From assembly GCA_965116345.1 (NCBI GenBank), contig OZ220680.1, positions 2,418,001 through 2,482,000 on the forward strand: a stretch of 64,000 nucleotides of DNA, in the 5' to 3' direction. The position numbers and the translations under genes were made by a program. Below, one piece after another: positions 36,632 to 45,616 of this stretch (position 1 is its first letter; the number at the start of each line of letters is the position of its first letter). The notes under the pieces are model-generated. The model was given only the letters and a program-made list of their open reading frames with translations, searched no databases and had not been told where the DNA came from. Source of the DNA: VXYL01 sp965116345. Its GTDB lineage: Bacteria; Pseudomonadota; Gammaproteobacteria; Pseudomonadales; Azotimanducaceae.

Positions 36632-39600
36632 ATGCACCAGACCTCCGAGGGCCTCAGCCTGGCCCCGACCGACCTCGGCAACTTCCTCGGCTGCCGACAC
36701 CTCTCTGTTCTTGACTTGGCGGCCGCCCGGGGGAAGGCGAAGCCTCCCTTCCGACACAGCGTGATGCTCGATGACCTGCGCGAGAAGGGCATGGCGCACG
36801 AGAAGGCCTATCTCGACTGGTTGCGGGGCAAGGGCCTCGCGGTCGTAGACGCCACAGGACACGACGTTCGGACAACGGCAGACGACATGCGTGCCGGTGT
36901 GGACGTGATCTACCAGGCGACCCTCGGGGACGACAGATGGTCAGGTCGCGCGGATTTCCTGCTGAAGGTCTCGACGCCAAGCGGTCTCGGCGACTGGTCC
37001 TACGAGGTCTACGACACGAAGCTCGCCCGAGATACCCGTGCGTCGACGATTCTTCAGCTTTGCGTTTATTCGCACCTGCTGGAGAAGATCCAGGGCATCC
37101 GACCCGTCCGCATGCACGTCATCACGCCCGGCCGGGACTTCGAGCCGCAGAGCTATCGCGTCGAAGAATACGGCGCCTACTTCCGGCTGCTCGCCGGTCA
37201 GTTGGACAGCTTTCTTGGCGACCCCGGAACGACCTATCCCGAGCGTGTGCCCCACTGCGACTATTGCGCGTGGTGGCCCGATTGCGAGAAACGACGGCGG
37301 GACGACGACCACCTCTCCTACGTCGCCGGCATATCCCGCAGGCAGATCGAGGATCTTCGCACCATTGACGTTCAGCGGTTGGAGGACCTGGCCGCTCGCG
37401 ATCCCGTGCCGTCCCTGCGGCGCAGCTCGGTAGAGGCTCTGACTCGGGTGCGGGATCAGGCCCGAGTACAGAAGGTGGGCCGCGACCGCGGCAAGCCGTT
37501 CCACCAACTCAAGGAGCCCTTCGACGCCGAGCACGGCTTCGCACTCCTTCCCGAGCCTTCGGACAGCGACGTGTATCTCGACTTCGAGGGCGACCACTTC
37601 GCCGAAGAAGGAGTGCAGGAGTACCTGCTGGGCTATGTCATGTCTGGCACAGACGGACAACCGCGGTACACGCCCCTGTGGGCCACGAATCCAGAACAGG
37701 AACGTCGCAATTTCGAGACGTTCATCGATTTGGTTGTTCGTCTTAGAACGGAAGAACCGGGGACGCACGTGTACCACTTCGCGCCGTACGAGCCGGCGGC
37801 TCTCAAACGACTGATGGGGCGCGATGCCACCCGGGAGGTGGAACTCGACGAATTGCTGCGTGGTAAGGCTTTCGTGGATCTCCACCAGGTCGTCAAGCGC
37901 GCGTTGATCGCCAGTGTCGAGCGATACTCCATCAAGGATCTGGAACCCTTCTTCGGGTACGAACGTAGTCAGGATCTGCGCGAAGCATCCCAGAGCAGGC
38001 GCCTAGTCGAGAGCACACTCGCCGGCGGCGCCCTGGATACGGGTGATCGGCAATGTCGCATCGTCGAGGACTACAACCGGGAGGACTGCGAATCCACGAT
38101 GCGGTTGCACGACTGGCTGGAAGGGCTTCGTGCCGAGGTCGTTTCCGCAGGACACGACGTGCCGCGACCGCTTCCGGCGAGTGGCGAGGCGAGCGAGGAG
38201 ATCGGCGACCTCGACCGGGAGTTGCAGGAACTCCGTGACCGATTGCTCACGAACATGCCTGAGGACCCGGATGACCGGACCGATGAAGACCGGGCACGGT
38301 TCGTGCTCGCGCACATGATGGAGTTCCACCGTCGGGAGGATAAGGCGAGCTGGTGGGAGTACTACCGTCTGCTTGGCCTCGAGGAGGACGCGTTGATGGA
38401 AGAACGCCGGGCCGTCGCGGGCCTGATCTACGACCGGACCGTGGAGGCTGACCGGGCGCCCGTTCAACGATACCGCTTCCCTTCCCAGGATGTTGACGTG
38501 CGCAAGGGAGACTCCGTTCACGGTTTGAACGGCACCCCGTTGGGCCAAATCGCCTCGGTCGAACTCCGCGGTCACACAATCGACATCAAGAAACGAGTGG
38601 ATTCTGCGGACGAGCACCACGGAGGGGTCGTACTGCATAGTCACGTTGGCGCCGATGCACTTCGGGACGCCTTGAAGGACTTCGGCAGAGCAGTTCTCGA
38701 GAAGGGTTTTGAACCCGGAGAGCCCTATCGGGCAGCGGTAAATCTACTACTTCGCCGATCGCCCCGGGTCGGCACATTTCAACTCGATGGAGAGAGTGCC
38801 ATCGATACCGCTTCCCGTATCGCCCTCGCGCTGGACGGCGAGGTGTTGCCAATCCAGGGACCGCCCGGTACAGGCAAGACGCATGCGGGCGGCGCGATGG
38901 TCTGTGCCTTGGTCGAGAATGGCCTCAACGTGGGCGTGACGGCCGTGAGCCACAAGGTAATCGTCAACCTCCTCGAGTCCGCAGCCGAACGGGCGGAGGA
39001 ACGCGGGCTCGCGATGCGGATCGTCCACCGTGACAAGGGCAAGTACGAGGGCGACCTGGGCATCGAGCGAATTGGTTCTTACAAGAAGATCAACAGAGAA
39101 CTTGCGGATTGCGAGATCAATGTACTCGGCGCCACGCCTTGGTGCTGGACCCGCCCCGAATTCGAGCAGAGCGTTGATGTCCTCGTGGTCGACGAAGCCG
39201 GCCAGATGGCGTTGGCCAACGTGCTTGCGGCTGCCCGAGCGGGCCGTAGCCTTGTGTTGCTGGGCGACCCCCAGCAACTCGAACAGCCGCTTCAAAGTAG
39301 CCACCCGGAAGGCAGCGAGGTGTCCGCCCTTTACCACCTGCTGGACGGCGCGCAGACCATGCCCGCTGGGAAGGGCCTGTTTCTCGCCGATACCTACCGG
39401 CTGCATCCAGATATCGCCCGCTTCACCTCTGAGGTCTACTACCAGGGCAGAGTCCAGGCGCGACCTGGTCTCGAGCGGCAACGGATCACCGGCCGGCACG
39501 GGCGGGCGGCGCGGTTTGCTGGTGCCGGCCTGTGTTGGATTCCCGTGCTGCATACGGGAAACCAAGCCAAATCTGAGGAGGAAGTCGACGTCATCGCGGG

Positions 39601-40018
39601 TCTGGTCGACGACCTCATCGCCGACTGCCAGTGGCGCGACCAGCATGGCAAGACATCCCCGCTGCAGGAGGAGCACATTCTTGTCGTCGCGCCCTACAAC
39701 GCGCAGGTGGCAGCGCTAAAGGAGGCGATTCCGCGGCTGGAGGATCGCATTGGCACGGTGGACCGCTTCCAAGGCCAGGAAGCCCCGGTGGTGATCTACT
39801 CGATGACCTCGTCGAGCGCGGACGACGCGCCTCGGGGCATGGAGTTCCTCTACAACAGGTTCCGTTTCAACGTGGCGACGTCGCGGGCAAGGGCACGGTG
39901 CATCCTAGTGGGGAGCCCCGAGTTATTCCGGCCGGAATGCCGGACGCCGGCCCAGATGCGGATGGCGAACGGATTCTGTCGCTATCGCGAACTGGCTAAG
40001 GTCGTCGAGTATCCCTGA
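36632..40018 (+). CDS. TM0106-family RecB-like nuclease fused to SF1 helicase
   Basis: The 1,128-residue protein combines two activities. The N-terminal ~500 residues are a RecB-type nuclease: C22 plus the cluster CDYCAWWPDC near 208-217 form a probable 4Fe-4S site, and VYDTKLARDT gives the D-x-K catalytic pair. A ribonuclease-H-like block (VYLDFEGDHF) follows near 310. The C-terminal half is a Dna2/Upf1-type helicase: Walker A GPPGTGKTHAGG near 744-751, VVDEAGQMAL, LLGDPQQLEQP and TVDRFQGQEAPVV. It should act in DNA repair or defence. It is a single gene with no obvious partners. Confidence 0.92.
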   Translation: MHQTSEGLSLAPTDLGNFLGCRHLSVLDLAAARGKAKPPFRHSVMLDDLREKGMAHEKAYLDWLRGKGLAVVDATGHDVRTTADDMRAGVDVIYQATLGDDRWSGRADFLLKVSTPSGLGDWSYEVYDTKLARDTRASTILQLCVYSHLLEKIQGIRPVRMHVITPGRDFEPQSYRVEEYGAYFRLLAGQLDSFLGDPGTTYPERVPHCDYCAWWPDCEKRRRDDDHLSYVAGISRRQIEDLRTIDVQRLEDLAARDPVPSLRRSSVEALTRVRDQARVQKVGRDRGKPFHQLKEPFDAEHGFALLPEPSDSDVYLDFEGDHFAEEGVQEYLLGYVMSGTDGQPRYTPLWATNPEQERRNFETFIDLVVRLRTEEPGTHVYHFAPYEPAALKRLMGRDATREVELDELLRGKAFVDLHQVVKRALIASVERYSIKDLEPFFGYERSQDLREASQSRRLVESTLAGGALDTGDRQCRIVEDYNREDCESTMRLHDWLEGLRAEVVSAGHDVPRPLPASGEASEEIGDLDRELQELRDRLLTNMPEDPDDRTDEDRARFVLAHMMEFHRREDKASWWEYYRLLGLEEDALMEERRAVAGLIYDRTVEADRAPVQRYRFPSQDVDVRKGDSVHGLNGTPLGQIASVELRGHTIDIKKRVDSADEHHGGVVLHSHVGADALRDALKDFGRAVLEKGFEPGEPYRAAVNLLLRRSPRVGTFQLDGESAIDTASRIALALDGEVLPIQGPPGTGKTHAGGAMVCALVENGLNVGVTAVSHKVIVNLLESAAERAEERGLAMRIVHRDKGKYEGDLGIERIGSYKKINRELADCEINVLGATPWCWTRPEFEQSVDVLVVDEAGQMALANVLAAARAGRSLVLLGDPQQLEQPLQSSHPEGSEVSALYHLLDGAQTMPAGKGLFLADTYRLHPDIARFTSEVYYQGRVQARPGLERQRITGRHGRAARFAGAGLCWIPVLHTGNQAKSEEEVDVIAGLVDDLIADCQWRDQHGKTSPLQEEHILVVAPYNAQVAALKEAIPRLEDRIGTVDRFQGQEAPVVIYSMTSSSADDAPRGMEFLYNRFRFNVATSRARARCILVGSPELFRPECRTPAQMRMANGFCRYRELAKVVEYP

Positions 40019-40169
40019 TGGAAGGGTGCGAGGTTGCGAAGTTCGGGGTACCCGATCTCGGCAGGGTCCGTGCCGCAACACAGATCGCTAAGAGGAGCCT
40101 AAGCCCAAGGGTGGTGGGCCCTAACGGCTCAGGGTCAACCCCCCCGGTGGTGACCGCTCTTGCGAGCAC

Positions 40170-40946
40170 CTACCAGTTTTCCACCCAGGGACGCAGGACG
40201 ACCTCGAACGCCCACGTCGAACGGTGCTGCCGGTGAAGCTGCCGGTAGGTCTCGGCGATGTGGTGGGGGTCGGCCATGTTGTCGTCCACCGATGTGCCGG
40301 CCATCCGGTGTGCGCGGGTGCCATCGGCTTGCGTCCAACCGATGGCGGCGTCGATGGGCACCTGCGCGACGTGGATGCCTTGCCGCATGAGTTCTCTCGC
40401 CATGCTCTGCGCGAGTCCCGACTTCGCTTGGCAAGCCATGGCGAACGCGCCACTTCTCGGATAACCCTTCATCGCGGCACTAGCGTTGGTGAAGATGATC
40501 GTTCCGCGATGACCAACTCCCGCTGCATCCGGCGGGCCGTCCAGCATACGTCTCGCCGCCTGCTGGGCGACGAGAAAGGCGCTGTAGGCCGAGTTCATCA
40601 CCGTCTCGCGAACGAGCTCGGGGTCCGCCTCGGTGAGACCCTTGCGGAAAATGGCGGGCATCCTGCCGTCGATGTTGTGCACCACGAGCGTTGGGTTGCC
40701 GAGTTCCGCGGTGACCGTTTCGAACAACCCGGCAACGGCTGCGGGATCCGCAGCGTCGCAGACGTAGTTCTTCACGCCGAAGCGCTCGGCCAAGTCGACC
40801 AGCACCGGCTTGTCCGGTGTGCGCGCCGCGACCGCCACGCGCATGCCGTCGCGGCTGAACAGGCGCGCGCAGCTTGCGCTGATGCCGGGTCCGCCGCCGA
40901 CAATCAGGGCGGTTTCCCCGTTCCGATCGTTGCCTTGTGATGTCAT
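40170..40946 (-). CDS. Atypical SDR-family protein lacking the catalytic tyrosine
   Basis: From the ATG at 40946 (GGAG 6 bases upstream) the 258-residue Rossmann protein has the cofactor loop VGGGPGIS and HNIDG in place of NNAG. In the active-site region it reads NASAAMKGYPRSGAFAMACQ then AKSGLAQSM. The YxxxK pair is absent: the residue four before the lysine is Ala, and Phe stands where Tyr would otherwise fall. It may bind a nucleotide cofactor but not act as a classical dehydrogenase, or may use another residue. Confidence 0.85.
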   Translation of the reverse strand: MTSQGNDRNGETALIVGGGPGISASCARLFSRDGMRVAVAARTPDKPVLVDLAERFGVKNYVCDAADPAAVAGLFETVTAELGNPTLVVHNIDGRMPAIFRKGLTEADPELVRETVMNSAYSAFLVAQQAARRMLDGPPDAAGVGHRGTIIFTNASAAMKGYPRSGAFAMACQAKSGLAQSMARELMRQGIHVAQVPIDAAIGWTQADGTRAHRMAGTSVDDNMADPHHIAETYRQLHRQHRSTWAFEVVLRPWVENW

Positions 40947-41065
40947 GTTGCACTCCTCTGTTCTTTCGTCCCAAGCCAAGACCGGCCCTTGCCCGCTATT
41001 GTACGGTCGACCGATTCTGCCCGGACCAGTAGGATGCCCGCTGACAACAACGAGATGAAGTGCGG

Positions 41066-41527
41066 ATGGCACCTACCAACAAAATCGAAATCCACGAGCA
41101 ATGCGAACGGCTCATCTATAGGTTCTTGCGCGTACTCGAAGGTGAGCAAGCAAAAGTCGCGGATCTGTTTGCTGAGGACGGACAAGCGTTCAAGCATGTT
41201 GGACGCAAAGAGATCCGCGAACACTTCGCCCGCATCGAAGCGGTCGATGACAACGTCAACGTGGTGCTGAGCAGCAATCTGTTGATCGATGTCGATGACG
41301 ACGATCACGCCAAGGCCACGAATTACGTTACGCATTATGTTGCGGATCGTGAAGCCGAAGACTTGACAGATCCTGAAGGTGCCCGCGTCAGTGGTGAGCT
41401 CGATACTGCGAGGTCTATCACCCGGTGGTCCTGGGAGCTCAGGCGTATCGAGGGTGAGTGGTTGATCTCTAGATTGCAGTATCCGGAACCGGTGCTTCTT
41501 CGCAAGGACGTGATCGACGATCTCTAA
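41066..41527 (+). CDS. SnoaL-like NTF2-fold protein
   Basis: The 153-residue protein fits the NTF2/SnoaL fold: an N-terminal helix (EIHEQCERLIYRFLRVLEGE), DLFAEDGQAFKHVGRKEIRE, and later beta strands ending WSWELRRIEGEWLISRLQ. Proteins of this type include steroid isomerases, hydroxylases and ring-opening dehydratases. There is no evidence for which. An in-frame GTG at 41060 is an alternative start. It diverges from the SDR-like gene. Confidence 0.75.
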   Translation: MAPTNKIEIHEQCERLIYRFLRVLEGEQAKVADLFAEDGQAFKHVGRKEIREHFARIEAVDDNVNVVLSSNLLIDVDDDDHAKATNYVTHYVADREAEDLTDPEGARVSGELDTARSITRWSWELRRIEGEWLISRLQYPEPVLLRKDVIDDL

Positions 41528-41563
41528 ATGGGGGAAGATGGGGGGAACCGCGTGCTTGCCGAC

Positions 41564-42943
41564 CTACAGCGAAAACGAATACACGGTTGCGTCTTCGAAC
41601 ATGAACTGAAGCCGGGCCTGGCCACCCGTGATCGCGGCATCGTCAAGCCAGCGTACCTCAGCATCGGACACATTCCCCATCACTGGCTGGCTCTCAGCTA
41701 GCACCTGACTCCCCTGGCCCAAGACGCGTACGACGAGTTTGCCGCCATCGGCAATGTCCGCCGTGACTCGAAGCGGAGCCTTGCCATCATAGAGGGGCGT
41801 GGTCGTCACCGTCGCAGGTTCCGCCAAATCCGACACCTTGTAGCCGGCGAAGCCGTCAGGTCGGAGCGTTGCCAAACAGAAAAAGCCATTTCTCCAGCTA
41901 GTGTGAAGCCCGTCGCTCCCACCGTAATAGAGACGGATTTCGTCCTCTAGAAAAACTGGACACGCCGCAGCGTACACACAACCCCAGTCGTAGCTTCCAT
42001 CGCCATCACCATTTGCGATAAAGGGGGTCCCGGGAAGTACTCGATGCCACGTTTTCGTATCTGGACTCCACGTTAACTCCACCCAGACTCGGTCCGAGTG
42101 CTGGTCGTGAATGGAAACGAGGCCGATGTACACACCGCCATGGAAAAACACAGGCATCGCGTAGGTCTGGTTATTTTGATCCAATCCCTCCAACGCGATA
42201 TCGACCCCTTCCCAATTTACGAAATCCACACTAGACGTTTGTGCTACCTGACGCCTGAACGGATCACGACGCCATTGGCGGGTCATGCCGACGTACCTTC
42301 CAAGCGTAGGTGCCCAGAAGGCATTGTTGTGAGTGTCTCCGGCGCTGTTCGCCTCGGGACAGGCGATGGGGGGGTCCCAGTGGATACCGTCAGCGGAAAA
42401 CGCGACGGAGAGGATCTCGGACTTGAGGAATGCCTTGTACCGACGCGCCGCGTCGGGTTCGTGAAGGTCCTTGAAGATCCCGGCACCATGAGGGCCGGCG
42501 TGAAGCGCCCTAGTGTTCCCGCCTCCTCGCCACAGGATGTTGTTGGCTTTGCTTCCCTCGTACTCAACAAGCCCCAACTCGGGTTTGACCCAGGTCAATC
42601 CGTCTTTGGAAGTGGCGTAGCACACGGCCATTTCCCGGTTGTGAGGTGCCCGATAGGTCACTTGCTCCCACTGCTTGGAATTCAATCCCTTTGATGAATT
42701 ATCGACGATGAAAGGGCTGTACCAGCACTTGTACAGTTGCTCCTCTTCATCGTAGATGACGTTAGCGTAGAGGTTGTCGAAGCGCATCTCCCATGGCCGA
42801 TCCTCACCGAACAAGGGATTGCCGTGGCACTTGTTGACCATGCCCAACGCGATTTCGGCGTTCTGCGTATCGTCCACGATACGAGCATCGAGAAGGAGAT
42901 ATCGTCGGTGCGCCAACGCAGCTGACGCGCTGTCATCATTCAT
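41564..42943 (-). CDS. Beta-propeller glycosidase-like protein (GH32/43/130-like fold)
   Basis: The 459-residue protein has repeated blade motifs of the five-bladed propeller: MRFDNLYANVIYDEEEQLYK, CYATSKDGLTWVKPELGL, VAFSADGIHWDPP, THNNAFWAPTLGRYVGMTRQ and VFLEDEIRLYYGGSDGLH. A C-terminal beta-sandwich (about 375-459) resembles GH32-type modules. No signal peptide is seen. Such proteins cleave or transfer sugars at the propeller hub, but the catalytic acids cannot be assigned with certainty here. It precedes, across 12 bases, nothing on its own side except the exported esterase gene just upstream, with which it forms a leftward pair. Confidence 0.75.
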   Translation of the reverse strand: MNDDSASAALAHRRYLLLDARIVDDTQNAEIALGMVNKCHGNPLFGEDRPWEMRFDNLYANVIYDEEEQLYKCWYSPFIVDNSSKGLNSKQWEQVTYRAPHNREMAVCYATSKDGLTWVKPELGLVEYEGSKANNILWRGGGNTRALHAGPHGAGIFKDLHEPDAARRYKAFLKSEILSVAFSADGIHWDPPIACPEANSAGDTHNNAFWAPTLGRYVGMTRQWRRDPFRRQVAQTSSVDFVNWEGVDIALEGLDQNNQTYAMPVFFHGGVYIGLVSIHDQHSDRVWVELTWSPDTKTWHRVLPGTPFIANGDGDGSYDWGCVYAAACPVFLEDEIRLYYGGSDGLHTSWRNGFFCLATLRPDGFAGYKVSDLAEPATVTTTPLYDGKAPLRVTADIADGGKLVVRVLGQGSQVLAESQPVMGNVSDAEVRWLDDAAITGGQARLQFMFEDATVYSFSL

Positions 42944-42955
42944 GGATTTTGGCCA

Positions 42956-43846
42956 CTACTGTGTCGTGAAACTGCTGAGGAAAGACCACATGACGCTAAG
43001 GGTGGAAACTCCGTTCAGACGATCCGGCCACCCGTGACCCGCCGTTTCCAGTCGATAGTGTTCGATGCGTGCTCCCTGTTCGCACGAGTCGTGCACGAAG
43101 TGGGTCTCACCCTCGGACTCGGCCTGGCGTTCGTCTTGGCAGTTGTACTGGTCGCTCCAGAATTGAACCAGGCTCGGTATGTCGCGCATGGTTCCCACGG
43201 AGTCCCAGTTCTTCCAGTCCCATGCCTCGCCGTAGGAGATGATGGGGTCGACTACGCCGTGGAGGTGCATCAGGGGGACGTTGCGTTCGGGATCACAGGA
43301 CTTCGGCGTGACCGGCATGGTGCCGGCGAACGAGGCGATCGCAGCGAAACGCTGACTCATCTGGCAAGCGAGTTCGTAGGAAAACATGGAGCCCAGCGAG
43401 TAGCCAACGGCGTACACCTTGGTCGCATCGACGGTGTGGCTGAATGAGATGTCATCGATCATCGCCCCGATGTAGTCGATGTCCTGGCGCGACTGAGCAT
43501 CGGTATTCAGTTGCCACGCACCTTCGTTGGGCGGCAACCGCTTGCCCACCGGGAAGGCGATGACGATCCCTTCCGATTCCGCCAGTTTCTCCCACCTGTC
43601 CTGCTGCGGGAATTTCCAACTCCCCGCGTCACCACCCATCAGCATCACCAGGAGCGACATGGGACCCTCATGCGGACTCGTCGGCACAAAGAGGTGGTAC
43701 TTCCTCTCCACGCCATTCACGGCAATATCGGTGATCGGGTGGTGCTGCCGCCAGTCGTCCTTGTCGGCGGCCCAGTACGCTCCGACCAGACCCGTGCCAA
43801 CGACGAGGGTCACACACAGGATGATCAGTGCCTTCTTCATGGTCAT
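42956..43846 (-). CDS. Exported polyhydroxybutyrate-depolymerase/LpqC-like esterase
   Basis: The 296-residue protein has an N-terminal hydrophobic signal or anchor (about residues 5-27). The esterase core shows VYAVGYSLGSMF (nucleophile Ser in GYSLG), LHLHGVVDPIISY (Asp) and ETAGHGWPDR (His), the catalytic triad of the PHB-depolymerase esterase family, which also includes feruloyl and acetylxylan esterases. AAGGA lies 5 bases before the ATG at 43846. The glycosidase-like gene begins 12 bases after its stop, so the two are likely co-transcribed for polysaccharide breakdown. Confidence 0.85.
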   Translation of the reverse strand: MTMKKALIILCVTLVVGTGLVGAYWAADKDDWRQHHPITDIAVNGVERKYHLFVPTSPHEGPMSLLVMLMGGDAGSWKFPQQDRWEKLAESEGIVIAFPVGKRLPPNEGAWQLNTDAQSRQDIDYIGAMIDDISFSHTVDATKVYAVGYSLGSMFSYELACQMSQRFAAIASFAGTMPVTPKSCDPERNVPLMHLHGVVDPIISYGEAWDWKNWDSVGTMRDIPSLVQFWSDQYNCQDERQAESEGETHFVHDSCEQGARIEHYRLETAGHGWPDRLNGVSTLSVMWSFLSSFTTQ

Positions 43847-44103
43847 TCATTCCTTCACTTGCGGCGGTCTCACGTGGGCACTGCAAGAGTCTGTGCTCTC
43901 GTCGTCCGTAGGGAGCGGGCCCGCTCCGGGAGTGGGTGCCTCAACTTGCAGTAGCTGAGAGGCGGACTCACAATGCGAGGTGACGACCGGGCAGTTGGCC
44001 CTGATTGGAAGACCAGCGTAACAGTAACCCGTCCGTTGCAAAACAAGCACCCTGTCAAGCCGTCTACATTCGTGTCTATCGTAATCACGCGGGGATCCGT
44101 GAG

Positions 44104-45600
44104 GTGCTGAGGAATCTGAATCGGTGGGGTTGCACACTCATGCTGCTCCTGTCGGCGTTGTTCAACGTCGGCGTCTCACAGGCACAGGAATCCTCGACGC
44201 GGTCGAACGTCCTGTTTATCGCGGTCGATGACCTCAACCACTGGGTCGGTCATTTGGATGGTCACCCTGGCACTCTAACGCCGAACATCGACCGTCTTGC
44301 CAGCCAGGGAGTGACCTTTGGTCGGGCCTATGCGGCGGCTCCGCTGTGCAATCCTTCGCGAGTCAGTGTACTCACCGGCGTCATGCCTGCTCGCTCGGGG
44401 GTCTACGGTAATTTTGAGGAACTCCGTCAGCAGCTACCGGATGCGGTCACGCTGCCGCAGTACCTTCGCCAGCACGGGTACCTGGTCAAGGGAGCCGGCA
44501 AGATATTCCATCGGGGACCGGGAGAGGAGGAAGCGTGGGACGAGTATTTCCGGGACGAACAGTCGAAAGCCACCAAGTCGAAGGCCGCCAAAGAGAAAGC
44601 AAGTAGTCCACAGGCAGGCATCTGGGATCCGTGGGGACCGTCGACTTCGAGTGATCGCGCCATGAGTGACGCCAAGAATGCTGATCACATCATCGCGGAG
44701 CTCGAGGTTCAGCATGACAGGCCGTTCTTCCTGGCCTACGGCACCTCCAAGCCGCATCTGCCCTGGCATGTGCCTCGAAAGTACTTCGAGATGCACCCCA
44801 AGGAGTCCATGGTATTGCCGAAGGTAGTAGAAAACGATCTCGACGATATACCACCTTTCGGTCGCCGGCTTGCTGCCGAGGTTTTGGACATCTCGAATGA
44901 CAGGGACCATTCAACCCCGGGCGGCGACCATGCCAACGTGCTCCGGTACGACCAGTGGCCGGCGGCCGTGCAGGGTTATCTCGCCAGCATCACTTTCGCC
45001 GATGCGCAAGTCGGCAGGGTCCTTGATGCCCTCGCCGAGTCGCCCCATGCCGACGATACGATCGTCGTGCTCTGGGGAGACCATGGCTACCACCTTGGGC
45101 AGAAGGAGCACTGGCGTAAGCACACGCTGTGGGAGGACGGTCTCAGAACAACGCTCGTGATCTCGGCTCCGGGCCTCGCTAAGAGCAATGTTCGCAGTGA
45201 CCGTTTGGTCAGTCTGCTTGACCTGTATCCGACGCTGATCGAACTGGCGGGCCTCGAGCCACGGCAGGGCATGGATGGGCAGTCCATCGTTCCGTTGCTG
45301 CAACAACCGGATCTACCTTGGCCGCGCCCGGTGGTTAGTACCTACGGGTTTCAGAACCACTCGATTCGCACAGAACGCTGGCGCTACATCCGCTATCACG
45401 ACGGCACCCAAGAGCTTTACGATCACGACAACGATGCCAACGAGTGGACCAATCTTGCCGTGCCACCCGTCGCGGACAAGTACCGCAGGGTGATCGAGCT
45501 AATCGCAAAGCACCTGCCCGAAGTCAATGTCCCTGCGCCGGACAATACGGTGAAGGATTCCGACTTGTCGGGGAAGGATCTCCAGAAATCGCAACTCTGA
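44104..45600 (+). CDS. Exported sulfatase, iduronate-2-sulfatase-like
   Basis: From the GTG at 44104 the roughly 498-residue product begins with a basic, hydrophobic signal peptide ending VSQAQ. A start at the ATG 44140 would leave a shorter signal. The FGly site is CNPSR in AAPLCNPSRVSVLTG. Metal and active-site segments are FIAVDDLNHW, GAGKIFHRG, and LWGDHGYHLGQKEHWRKHTLWE. It resembles iduronate-2-sulfatase and related polysaccharide sulfatases, so the substrate is probably a sulfated glycan. The next sulfatase gene starts 16 bases after its stop. Confidence 0.9.
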   Translation: MLRNLNRWGCTLMLLLSALFNVGVSQAQESSTRSNVLFIAVDDLNHWVGHLDGHPGTLTPNIDRLASQGVTFGRAYAAAPLCNPSRVSVLTGVMPARSGVYGNFEELRQQLPDAVTLPQYLRQHGYLVKGAGKIFHRGPGEEEAWDEYFRDEQSKATKSKAAKEKASSPQAGIWDPWGPSTSSDRAMSDAKNADHIIAELEVQHDRPFFLAYGTSKPHLPWHVPRKYFEMHPKESMVLPKVVENDLDDIPPFGRRLAAEVLDISNDRDHSTPGGDHANVLRYDQWPAAVQGYLASITFADAQVGRVLDALAESPHADDTIVVLWGDHGYHLGQKEHWRKHTLWEDGLRTTLVISAPGLAKSNVRSDRLVSLLDLYPTLIELAGLEPRQGMDGQSIVPLLQQPDLPWPRPVVSTYGFQNHSIRTERWRYIRYHDGTQELYDHDNDANEWTNLAVPPVADKYRRVIELIAKHLPEVNVPAPDNTVKDSDLSGKDLQKSQL

Positions 45601-45616
45601 CGATGGGAGTCTGATC

